From positions 1,752,804-1,816,803 of the forward strand of contig NZ_CP040297.1 of NCBI RefSeq assembly GCF_013393945.1: a stretch of 64,000 nt of DNA. Reading direction: 5' to 3'. Position 1 is the first letter of the stretch; the number at the start of each line of letters is the position of its first letter. The stretch comes from Nostoc sp. TCL26-01 (lineage in GTDB: Bacteria; Cyanobacteriota; Cyanobacteriia; Cyanobacteriales; Nostocaceae). This document shows positions 57,701 to 64,000 of the stretch, piece after piece. The position numbers and the translations under genes were made by a program. Below the pieces are notes generated by a model. That model was not told where the DNA came from. It worked only from the letters and a program-made list of their open reading frames with translations, and did no database searches.

Positions 57701-58323
57701 CAGCACTCACAGCCTTAGTCCGATATCAACAAGCCAATTCTTCCAATCAAAAACTGACTGGTTTAGGCGATACAGCTAACTTAAAATTGGGTTTAGCTTT
57801 CCGTGACCCCAACAACGATAAATTTAATGCTTTATTGCGTTATGAATATCGGCAAAATCCCTCGACCATTCCCGATACCATCCTGTTAGGAAGTGGTACA
57901 GGTTCCCAAGATCATACCTTTGCTTTAGAAGCTATCTATGCGCCTAACTGGCAATGGGAATTTTACGGTAAATATGCTCTGCGTAATAGTACATCTTATT
58001 TAGCTAATGATTTAGTGGGTACTAGTACTGTAAATCTGGGACAATTACGAGCTACCTATCGCTTGGGATATAGCTGGGATTTAGTAGGTGAAGCTCGTTT
58101 GATTAATCAATCGACTTACACAGAGACAGGTTTCCTTGTGGAAGCTGGTTATTACCTCAGTCCTAATCTCCGCCTAGCTGCTGGTTATGTATTTGGTCGA
58201 GTCGATGATCGAGATTTTTCTGGAACACGTTCGGCTGGAGGGCCTTATTTGGGTTTGACATTGAAACTCAACGAATTATTTGATGGGTTTGGATTGCAAA
58301 AACCTGTACCACGTCAACCGTAG
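54739..58323 (+). CDS. Probable outer-membrane beta-barrel protein, 1194 aa (cluster gene 4)
   Basis: After a signal peptide (residues about 1-29, LIRAIAGTLICVLYPASVHA) comes a Thr/Pro-rich region to about 110. Two Ig-like domains follow (about 112-210 with TIKILTPTANSVIDIPATEA; about 212-310 with VEARIPADARSTATINGQL). The remaining 870 residues are dominated by alternating amphipathic, aromatic-flanked strands (GNLQITGFYGNNLEAF, RVQYDHEDNFGIAP, NALLRYEYRQNPSTIP), as expected of a large beta-barrel. The end (GGPYLGLTLKLNELFDGF) also fits barrel strands. No TonB box or plug domain is seen. It is probably the outer-membrane anchor or exporter for the other cluster proteins. Strand counts would need prediction. 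Confidence 0.75.
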   Translation: MRTLNILNLRLIRAIAGTLICVLYPASVHAEVKENSSNITPTRREAASFPDHNLSTDQLLATTPSATPIPPFSLADEMTLPRGLSRVAELPPTETPVATDKGDERRETTSSVSTTIKILTPTANSVIDIPATEATVQFPAGSQVELRVNGVLVDSALVGKTETDANTNLVTQTWYGISLKAGENTLTAQIIGGTEPPVSVRVVVRGKPQKLTLETVEARIPADARSTATINGQLLDEGGNRSNQDAVVTIIPTAGELVGTDLKPEQPGFQVEAKGGQFTAILRSDLKAQTVRIRALADDLEAFTQLQFETSLRPSLVSGVVDLRLGARGTNYYGSFRDFLRPDKDTSTQFDFNSAIFATGTFGDWLFTGAYNSSRSLNEDCNCDNRLFRSYQFSEQNYPVYGDSSTSYVVTPSIDSLYLRFERSTGIPGAAPDYAMWGDYNTEEFSRSSQQFTAISRQLHGFKANYNLGNLQITGFYGNNLEAFQRDAIAPDGTSGFYFLSRRLVVPGSENVFIELEELNRPGTVLQRQQLNRGPDYEIDYDRGTLIFREPILRTDVDQNGQVLVRRIIVSYQYDSNNTDSNIYAGRLQYNFSRLLNQESWLGATYLRENQGLRGFELYGADAMISLGSENQIIAEYAHSTNDSDIMGRVSGEAYRLEAQAQIFKGLQGRAYYRYADTGFANNATISFVPGQTRYGAQLTGKVSTTTNVRVQYDHEDNFGIAPQPLDTFEELFSPRSQAIPGSQVDNSLSTLSAGIQQRIGKATVNVDWIHRHREDRIATNPLESTSDQLRSRFTYPLTDNLTFQAQNELTLSSQKDTVYPDRTILGLNWAVVPGVNINLAQQYYTAGQLAGNSITSLSVNGEHKLGSDTTLTGRYSILSGANELTTQGAIGLNNRWMIASGLRLNLAYEHVFGSFFQRTGTGQQFAQPFAPGQSASSIGFSGGDSYSVGLEYSDNPEFQASARYEHRTSSGGSNTVISAAALGKISPALTALVRYQQANSSNQKLTGLGDTANLKLGLAFRDPNNDKFNALLRYEYRQNPSTIPDTILLGSGTGSQDHTFALEAIYAPNWQWEFYGKYALRNSTSYLANDLVGTSTVNLGQLRATYRLGYSWDLVGEARLINQSTYTETGFLVEAGYYLSPNLRLAAGYVFGRVDDRDFSGTRSAGGPYLGLTLKLNELFDGFGLQKPVPRQP

Positions 58324-58335
58324 GGAGAGGTGGCA

Positions 58336-61227
58336 ATGAAATATTTATTTAACTATTTAAAAGCGATCGCTACAGTAAATCTCGATGAAACTGTGGGCAA
58401 CCTAACAAAAAAAACTATGCTAAAGTCTCTATCAAACAACCGTAAAAAAATATACTTAAGTAGCTTTGCTTGCTTATTTTACATCCTCGCACAAGATATA
58501 AAACCCAGTTGGGCAGAAGGTAGTAAACAGTTAGTTGCTGATGGTGGTGATAGACCTTATTTAGAATGGCTAGACCCCAATGCTTATACAACTGCGGGGA
58601 TTGTGAGGCAGAATAAACTCAAGGTTTATGTGGAAACTGGGGAAACCGTATATTTAGGTTCTAGCGTCTTTAATGCCAATAATAATCTCGTTGATCCAGA
58701 TATAATTTACCGCAGTCCTTTTAATGGTCAAAATGGTAATTGTAATGTCCTCAAGGTCGCCAATGTCGTCAACGGCGATTTTGGTCACATTGATACAATA
58801 GATAAAGAGAAGTTAGGTCCTGCTCCCTTAGCTGCTGGTGGTTACAATCCTTGTAGTTTTGTGGCTACAGAAACTGGTATTTATGAAGTAGAATTTCGTT
58901 CTGCTAGGCCCCTGACTAACCCTAGAGGTGATGTAAATCCGCCGCCTATATCTGCTACTTCACAATTTGCTACAAATGAAGAGCAAAGGGGAGGAATAGC
59001 AGCTTGGGATGTGACAGTGGCAAAAAATGGTGTCGCTCAACCTGGAAGACTATTTACTAACTATATAGCCCTGAATTTGGGTAATAATGGTAGGTCTTTG
59101 AAGTCTAAACTCTACATTCAAACGAAAGATGGATATCGCTATCAAACAGATATGAATGGAGTTGACCCATTTGGTTTTTTGTTCTTTGCTAATAGCAGAG
59201 GATTTATTGACCAGAATAATAACTCCACACTCTATCGCTCTGCTAACTCTCCAGCAAATTCTCTGAGTACATTAGATTTTTCTGGTAATGTACGAGTTCA
59301 ACGTCCCGATATTGCTGATACAACTACCGATATCACCCATTTAGTTTTCTTTAATCGTCCAGCGACAGCAACATTGAATGCTTTAGGAATTCCCTTAACC
59401 CCAATAACCCCACCAATACCCAGCAATTTTATTTTCACTGGTGGAACTGGCGGTAGTGGGAATCAAACTTATATTGGTGTGGGAGGTAAGTTTAGTTTTA
59501 ATGTTGGTTCTAGCGGTAGTTATCAAATTATTATCGATACTAACAATGATGGGATTTTTGACCCTAGTTTAGATCGGGTATTACAAAATCCCATGCTATC
59601 TGGTTTTAATGTAGTGTCTTGGGATGGGAAAGATGCTGCTGGAGTAAATTTACAACCCTTACCTAATAATGCTGCATACAGCGCCCAAATTACTACAAGA
59701 GTAGGTGAATATCATTTTCCGCTGTTGGATGCGGAAAATAATCCTTCAGGGTTTAGAATCACGATGGAAAACCCACCAGCAGCTTTTCCTCCTCTCAAAG
59801 ACTTAAATAACAACAATATTGGAGCATCAACAATCTATTACAATGACTCTAATTACAGCACTAAGAATGGTACAACTACCGTAGAAGTGAAGTTAGACGG
59901 TACAGGAGCAACTAATCCTCGAAATGCAGCACGAGGAATCAACAGTGCTTCAGGTAAGCATGAATTTAGTCAAGACTATGGCGATTATAAAGGTATAGAT
60001 ACTTGGACTTATTTTCCCAGCCAAGCAGTTATCACACCTTTAGTCATTACTACAGATAAGCAAGCAAATGTTAAAGGAACTAAATCTGTTCGCTTTTCGA
60101 TAGATAACGATGGTGCAGGTACAGTAAATGTTGGCGATTCTGTTGAATATACTATTACCTATTCCAACCTAACTCCCGACGGCAATACTAACGCAATTAA
60201 TTTTATTATTAATGACACTTTGCCGTCACAGTTAACTTTTGTGAGTGCGGCAATTACAAGTGCGACTTCAGGTAATAACATTACACTTAATCCTAGTTAT
60301 AGTGGCTCTGGTGCTTTGACTAATTCTGGAACCTTGCGAGTAGGTGACACAATTACTATGAAAATTACAGCAAAAATTAATAACGCTAATGGTGGTAATC
60401 CAATTAGCAATCAAGCCAATGCGAATTTTACCACTGCTGATAGTGCGGGAACAGTTGGTACAGTTTACACAGATGCAGATTCGGCAGGAGCTAGTAGTAA
60501 TCCGCCAACTGTGGGGAATTCTTTTGCTCAAACTGCTGATGATGGCACAAATATAGGTAATGATCCTAGTAAAACAAATGATGATGACCCTACATTATTG
60601 ACAGTTTCTACTGTTGTGCCTAATCCGCCAAAATTAGTGTTGGTGAAACGAATTACTCGGATTAATAATCAAGATTTAACTAATAATGTTAATGGTAGTA
60701 GTGCTGTAGCTATTACTGCTGCTAATTATGTAGCGGCTCCTCGTGATGTTGATGATGATGATCCTAAGTGGCCTGCTAATTATTTGCGGGGCATGATCAA
60801 TGCTGGTAATGTCAAACCTGGAGATGATTTAGAATACACAATTTACTTTCTTTCTAGTGGTCAAAGTAATGCGAATAATGTAAAACTCTGCGACTTAATA
60901 CCAGCAAATACTACTTTTATATCTACAGCTTTTAATGGTTTAAGTCCTAATGATGGTGTCAGTGGTGCAGATCAGGGAATTGCTTTAGCTGTTGGTGCTA
61001 CTAATCCTACAGTTTATTTTAGTAATGCAGCAGATAGCGATCGCGCTACTTTTTACCCAGCCAATTCTCCCACCACACCCAGTTTTTGTCCCAACAGTAA
61101 CACAAATGGAGCGATCGCCGTAGAAATTACTCGCGCTACTGTTTTCCCCAACATCCCCCCCGCCAGCAGTAGCGGTACACCAACCAGTTCTTATGGATTT
61201 GTACGCTTTCGCGTCAAGGTGAAGTGA
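58336..61227 (+). CDS. Secreted DUF11-type repeat protein, 963 aa (cluster gene 5)
   Basis: The ATG at 58336 has GGAGAGGTGGC just before it and lies 12 bp after the barrel gene, so it is co-transcribed. An ATG at 58417 would give a more classical signal peptide (NNRKKIYLSSFACLFYILAQ, about residues 35-54). The region around residues 370-480 resembles a FlgD-type Ig fold (DTNNDGIFDPSLDRVLQNPM then NVVSWDGKDAAG). Two DUF11-like units follow (VGDSVEYTITYSNLTPDGNT and VKPGDDLEYTIYFLSSGQSN). It ends in RFRVKVK, close to the RKVN end of cluster gene 1, which suggests a shared C-terminal sorting or docking sequence. Confidence 0.8.
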   Translation: MKYLFNYLKAIATVNLDETVGNLTKKTMLKSLSNNRKKIYLSSFACLFYILAQDIKPSWAEGSKQLVADGGDRPYLEWLDPNAYTTAGIVRQNKLKVYVETGETVYLGSSVFNANNNLVDPDIIYRSPFNGQNGNCNVLKVANVVNGDFGHIDTIDKEKLGPAPLAAGGYNPCSFVATETGIYEVEFRSARPLTNPRGDVNPPPISATSQFATNEEQRGGIAAWDVTVAKNGVAQPGRLFTNYIALNLGNNGRSLKSKLYIQTKDGYRYQTDMNGVDPFGFLFFANSRGFIDQNNNSTLYRSANSPANSLSTLDFSGNVRVQRPDIADTTTDITHLVFFNRPATATLNALGIPLTPITPPIPSNFIFTGGTGGSGNQTYIGVGGKFSFNVGSSGSYQIIIDTNNDGIFDPSLDRVLQNPMLSGFNVVSWDGKDAAGVNLQPLPNNAAYSAQITTRVGEYHFPLLDAENNPSGFRITMENPPAAFPPLKDLNNNNIGASTIYYNDSNYSTKNGTTTVEVKLDGTGATNPRNAARGINSASGKHEFSQDYGDYKGIDTWTYFPSQAVITPLVITTDKQANVKGTKSVRFSIDNDGAGTVNVGDSVEYTITYSNLTPDGNTNAINFIINDTLPSQLTFVSAAITSATSGNNITLNPSYSGSGALTNSGTLRVGDTITMKITAKINNANGGNPISNQANANFTTADSAGTVGTVYTDADSAGASSNPPTVGNSFAQTADDGTNIGNDPSKTNDDDPTLLTVSTVVPNPPKLVLVKRITRINNQDLTNNVNGSSAVAITAANYVAAPRDVDDDDPKWPANYLRGMINAGNVKPGDDLEYTIYFLSSGQSNANNVKLCDLIPANTTFISTAFNGLSPNDGVSGADQGIALAVGATNPTVYFSNAADSDRATFYPANSPTTPSFCPNSNTNGAIAVEITRATVFPNIPPASSSGTPTSSYGFVRFRVKVK

Positions 61228-61385
61228 ACAATTAATTCAAAATTCAAAATACCCTTCGGGAAGGCTCACGCCTACAAAATTCAAAATGAGACAAGGAGAC
61301 AAGGGGACAAGGGGACAAGGAGAAAATACTTATATAGATTCTTTCCCCCATCTCCTCATCCCCCCATCTCCCCATCTGTTTCTTA
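61228..61385. repeat. STRR and mini-repeat spacer
   Basis: AATTCAAA units, a CCCTTCGGGAAGG mini-palindrome (61251-61264), and GGGGACAA/ACAAGGAG and CCCCATCTCC units (61288-61377) lie between cluster gene 5 and the convergent MoaD-like gene. Confidence 0.75.
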
Positions 61386-61646
61386 CTAACCCCCACTCAC
61401 CGGGGGAATTAAGACAACTTCATCGCCATCTTTTAAAAGGGTGTCGGGTTCGACAAAAATTAAGTTAATCCCAAAGCGGGTGATATCACGCCATTTAGAT
61501 AGTTCTGGGTGTTCACTAATTAGGCGATCGCATACTGCACTAACAGGTGTACCATTGGGTAATTCCATGACCAGTTCTGGAACTCCATAGGCTTCTTGAT
61601 AGGCAGCAAATAATTTGATGGTAATGGTAATTGCAGAATTAGGCAT
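61386..61646 (-). CDS. MoaD-type molybdopterin synthase small subunit or related carrier
   Basis: The 86-aa beta-grasp protein ends in Gly-Gly (IPPVSGG) with LKDGDEVVLIPP, the MoaD C-terminal pattern. The opening ITITIKLFAAYQEAYGVPEL is MoaD-like, and LPNGTPVSAVCDRLISEHPE precedes the helix. The molybdenum cofactor role is likely, but no moaE or other moa genes are near. A second carrier-like protein is next to thrC. Confidence 0.8.
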   Translation of the reverse strand: MPNSAITITIKLFAAYQEAYGVPELVMELPNGTPVSAVCDRLISEHPELSKWRDITRFGINLIFVEPDTLLKDGDEVVLIPPVSGG

Positions 61647-62129
61647 ATAGGTTTTGTCCTCGATTGTACAGTGCGAGGATTTTTTAAAAACGCAGATTTA
61701 CAGAAAATTTTTCACAATTGCGGATCATGATGGATGTGGAAACTTTAAAGCAGCAAGTTAGATGCTGACCTTTAAATATTGACTCTATCTATGGACATAT
61801 ACGATTTCTTAAAATTTATTTAATTTTTGCGGAAAATGCAACCACAATTTAATTTTTTTCAGTAACGCGGGAAACTCATGCAACTCAGTAGCTTTCCCGC
61901 CTACCCATAATTAATTTTTTGCCTATAGGAATCATATTTGATTTCTGTTGGCGTAGCCTGCGCTTACACATACAAAACTCAGTACACCTTTATTCTTTCT
62001 TCCCAGTACCCAGTACCCAGTCCCCAGTCCCTTACCTCTACGAGTGATTTAGAAATCAAATCGGATTACCATATTACCTATTCTTAATAGTTGCTAAGAT
62101 TGAAGCACCAGAATTTTTAGGGTGCGAAT
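61647..62129. other. Spacer with an inverted-repeat element remnant and an STRR
   Basis: AATCATATTTGATTTCT (61930-61946) and AGAAATCAAATCGGATT (62051-62067) form an imperfect inverted pair, with a CCCAGTA STRR (about 62003-62031) and a GGCGTAGCCTGCGC mini-repeat inside. The pair looks like a degenerate MITE-like repeat. No gene is seen. Confidence 0.55.
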
Positions 62130-62624
62130 ATGAGTATATTCCTCATTGCTGTGATTGATGGTAAGAAAGCACGTTTTTTAACTTTAGAACCATCTGCATT
62201 ACCTGAATATCAATCAAGCCCCAATTTAACTGAGCATGAAGTTTTGTTAAATTCGGCAAAAGAACTTTCTGGACAAGAATTGTGGGCGAGTACAAAGACA
62301 GGACGCAATCGTGGTGTGGCAGGTCAAGCTCATAGTTATGATGACCATAGAGATAATCATATGCTTGAATTTGAGCGCCGCTTTGCTCACACAGTTAGTA
62401 ACAAGATTATTAACTTAACTCAAGTTAAGCGAGTGCAACAATTGTTATTGATTGCTGAGTCACAAATCTTAGGATTAATGAGAGAATCGCTTGCGTCTGT
62501 ATTACCTAAAAATATTCATGTTAATGAGTTGGCTAAAAATCTCTGTCATCTAAAACCGCATGAATTACATGAGTATCTAGCTCATAAACAACTCTTACCA
62601 GCCAGCAAACGCATTTCTGGTTAG
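62130..62624 (+). CDS. Host-attachment / baeRF family protein
   Basis: The 164-aa product resembles proteins annotated as required for attachment to host cells, a branch of the bacterial/archaeal eRF1-like (baeRF) group. Typical parts are LIAVIDGKKARFLTLEPSAL at the N-terminus, NRGVAGQAHSYDDHRDNHML and the helix EFERRFAHTVSNKIINL in the middle, and RVQQLLLIAESQILGLMRES towards the C-terminus. Suggested roles include ribosome-associated functions, but none is established for this copy. GGTGCGAAT precedes the ATG at 62130. Confidence 0.8.
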   Translation: MSIFLIAVIDGKKARFLTLEPSALPEYQSSPNLTEHEVLLNSAKELSGQELWASTKTGRNRGVAGQAHSYDDHRDNHMLEFERRFAHTVSNKIINLTQVKRVQQLLLIAESQILGLMRESLASVLPKNIHVNELAKNLCHLKPHELHEYLAHKQLLPASKRISG

Positions 62625-62878
62625 ATATAAGATTTCTCCGTTAAGTTTGGGATAGGAAATTAAGCTAGTGTACTTCATAGTAGTAGTAAGGTTTTTATAC
62701 TTTTTTAAAAGTACGCTAAAAAATATTACCTAAACTTAACTCGTACTCTTGTGTATTCATTTTTGCGAGATAATCAAAATACAAGGCAGTGGCGATGCAA
62801 CTAAAAGTTGATCTTTAGTTACATAATATAATTCAATGTCTTGTAGCAACCTAAAAAGGCGATGCAGGGGGGTGTAAA

Positions 62879-62992
62879 ATGACTCACGATTTTCCTATAG
62901 ATGATTTTAGTAACTACTTAATAGTGAAAATCAGTATGCTGATTGTGCTATTGCTATTATTGTTAGCAATTTCCGCAGCCCCAGCGATTTAA
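62879..62992 (+). CDS. 37-aa small membrane protein
   Basis: The ATG is preceded by GGGGGGTGTAAA, a strong ribosome-binding site. The product is MTHDFPIDDFSNYLIVKISM followed by a hydrophobic helix LIVLLLLLLAISAAPAI. One TM helix and an acidic N-terminus resemble small accessory subunits of membrane complexes or stress-induced small proteins. I do not recognise it as a known photosystem or cytochrome subunit. Confidence 0.55.
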   Translation: MTHDFPIDDFSNYLIVKISMLIVLLLLLLAISAAPAI

Positions 62993-63021
62993 AGATGAGT
63001 TAGTTACTATCGCAAAATCTC

Positions 63022-63189
63022 CTAACTTGCGTCTTCCCAGTCGCAGAGTAGTTCAGGTGCTTGTTTGATTTTTTGTGGTTTGCGGAGTGGGACTCTGGGA
63101 GTGCCAATATCCACAGAATGAAAAGATTGTTGTCTTTTCTTGGGAGATTTTTGATCTTGCTTGGGGGAAAGAATCTGTGTGGTTGTCAT
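63022..63189 (-). CDS. 55-aa basic protein of unknown function
   Basis: The open frame starts MTTTQILSPKQDQKSPKKRQ and ends ELLCDWEDAS; it is basic in the first two thirds and acidic at the end. Length, codon use and the clean start and stop suggest a real small gene, but no ribosome-binding site or recognisable domain is seen. It faces the 37-aa gene tail to tail. Confidence 0.45.
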   Translation of the reverse strand: MTTTQILSPKQDQKSPKKRQQSFHSVDIGTPRVPLRKPQKIKQAPELLCDWEDAS

Positions 63190-63621
63190 GGTAAATCAAC
63201 TTTTACTATAAACTGAGCATTTAGTTTATATCATCAATTGCTCAACGGCAAATTTCGCAGCTAGAATATGACAAAATATTAGCGATCGCCTAGTGACATT
63301 CCTCACATCTCCTCAACGCTATTCCAGGATCAACAGCAAGTTTCTGTTGTCTATGACACAAGATTATCCTCCGAAAGAGAGAATTTCTCGCGTCATAAAA
63401 ACTGCTGCACCTACAATCATCAATATTAATGTCACTTTTCCCCCAATAACTAGAGCGTTTCTCAGTTAAGTGAGGTACATATTTTTAGTCACCTGACCAA
63501 TGACTAATGACCAATGACTACTGATAAAATTTTAATTAATAGCAAAAAATAAAACTTTTAACTAACTCAGTCTAAAGCTTTTTTGCTTTAAATACGAAGA
63601 ATAAATATAAGGATTTTGACT
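63190..63621. other. Spacer before ktrA
   Basis: It holds a short STRR (TGACTAATGACCAATGACTA, about 63500-63519) and AT-rich sequence. A 38-codon frame at 63353-63469 (MTQDYPPKERISRV...) lacks a clear ribosome-binding site and is not called. The ktrA promoter should lie here. Confidence 0.45.
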
Positions 63622-64000
63622 GTGAATTTGTCATCATTAGGTTTTTTTCGCAGTTTACGAAAAGATAATCAGCAATTTGCTGTCATTGGTTTAGGTCGTT
63701 TTGGTCGTTCAGTCTGTTATACCTTACATAAGTTAGGCTACCAAGTCCTCGGAACTGATATTGATGAAAAACGAGTATCAGTAGCGTTAACAGAAGAAAT
63801 AGTTGGTCATGCTTTGCAATTAGACTCAACCGAAGCTGCTGCACTCAAGGAAGCAGGAATCTTTGAATTTGATACGGTAATTATTGCCATTGGTAATTAT
63901 GTCCAAGAAAGCATTATTACTACTTTGAATGTGAAAGAAGGTGGTGTACCTCATGTGGTCGCTAAAGCTTCTAGTGAAGTTCATCAAAAGTTATTGAAGC
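63622..64000 (+). CDS. TrkA-N / KtrA-type potassium transport regulatory protein (3' truncated by window)
   Basis: The frame opens at GTG 63622, with AAGGATTTTGAC upstream. It shows the RCK/TrkA-N Rossmann domain: QFAVIGLGRFGRSVCYTLHK holds the GxGxxG dinucleotide motif, and GTDIDEKRV supplies the acidic residue that binds the ribose. KEGGVPHVVAKASSEVHQKL follows. Proteins of this type gate KtrB-like potassium channels in response to NAD(H) or ATP and ADP. The C-terminal TrkA-C domain and any ktrB partner lie beyond the window. Confidence 0.88.
   Translation, partial: MNLSSLGFFRSLRKDNQQFAVIGLGRFGRSVCYTLHKLGYQVLGTDIDEKRVSVALTEEIVGHALQLDSTEAAALKEAGIFEFDTVIIAIGNYVQESIITTLNVKEGGVPHVVAKASSEVHQKLLK

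Noticed and set aside
63353..63469. 38-codon frame before ktrA
   Set aside because: No ribosome-binding site or hydrophobic/domain pattern; it could be chance in an AT-rich spacer.

Overview
The window looks like chromosomal DNA of a filamentous, heterocyst-type cyanobacterium close to Nostoc/Anabaena. The evidence is the phycobilisome gene apcD, a cyanobacterial acsF, DevBCA-type export genes, a xisI gene, very frequent HIP1 octamers (GCGATCGC), and many short tandemly repeated repeats (STRRs, mostly 7-8 bp units such as CAATGGT, ATTGCCT, TAGGCAA, ATTACGA) in the spacers. No rRNA, tRNA, CRISPR array or complete insertion sequence was recognised.

Layout. 1-2298: end of an Mla-type lipid ABC transporter (ATPase and MCE/MlaD protein). 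2397-2882: apcD. 3637-6000: an accessory stretch with a secreted unknown, a small unknown, and a 225-codon unknown gene that sits between 48-bp direct repeats and has a MITE at its 3' end; a perfect 20-bp palindrome follows. 6148-10357: purL and purF. 10492-15553: a Uma2 nuclease, then on the minus strand a tetR - devB - DUF2834 - devC - devA export operon. 15768-16949: xisI, a truncated xisH, a nested pair of small mobile elements and a second truncated gene. 17036-21481: lysC, and a DUF1338 enzyme paired with a class-III aminotransferase. 21689-28376: an MltA-like wall enzyme, Uma2, a receiver-only response regulator, a metallophosphoesterase, rplY and purA. 28377-38752: a hybrid histidine kinase, an adenosine-deaminase-like enzyme, a PilT ATPase, a small membrane protein, a DExH helicase, a pentapeptide-repeat protein, YraN and an unknown. 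38870-49162: queA, a TPR protein, a collagen-like secreted protein, acsF, TM2 and DUF2996 proteins, threonine aldolase, and thrC with a ubiquitin-like partner. 49771-61227: a five-gene cluster of secreted DUF11-type adhesin-like proteins around a 1194-residue probable outer-membrane barrel. 61386-64000: a MoaD-like protein, a host-attachment/baeRF protein, two small ORFs and the start of ktrA.

How the genes work together. The purine genes (purL, purF, purA, and an ADA-like enzyme) are spread over the window rather than forming one operon. lysC, the DUF1338/aminotransferase pair, threonine aldolase and thrC give an aspartate-family amino-acid flavour. The DUF11 cluster has a shared direction, signal peptides, a 4-bp overlap and a 12-bp gap, so it probably builds one surface structure. 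It is the best candidate here for an undescribed system. The second theme is genome plasticity: two MITEs with the same terminal repeats and 3-bp TNA target duplications, STRR sequence inserted in frame inside queA and lysC, and gene ends or starts built from STRRs.
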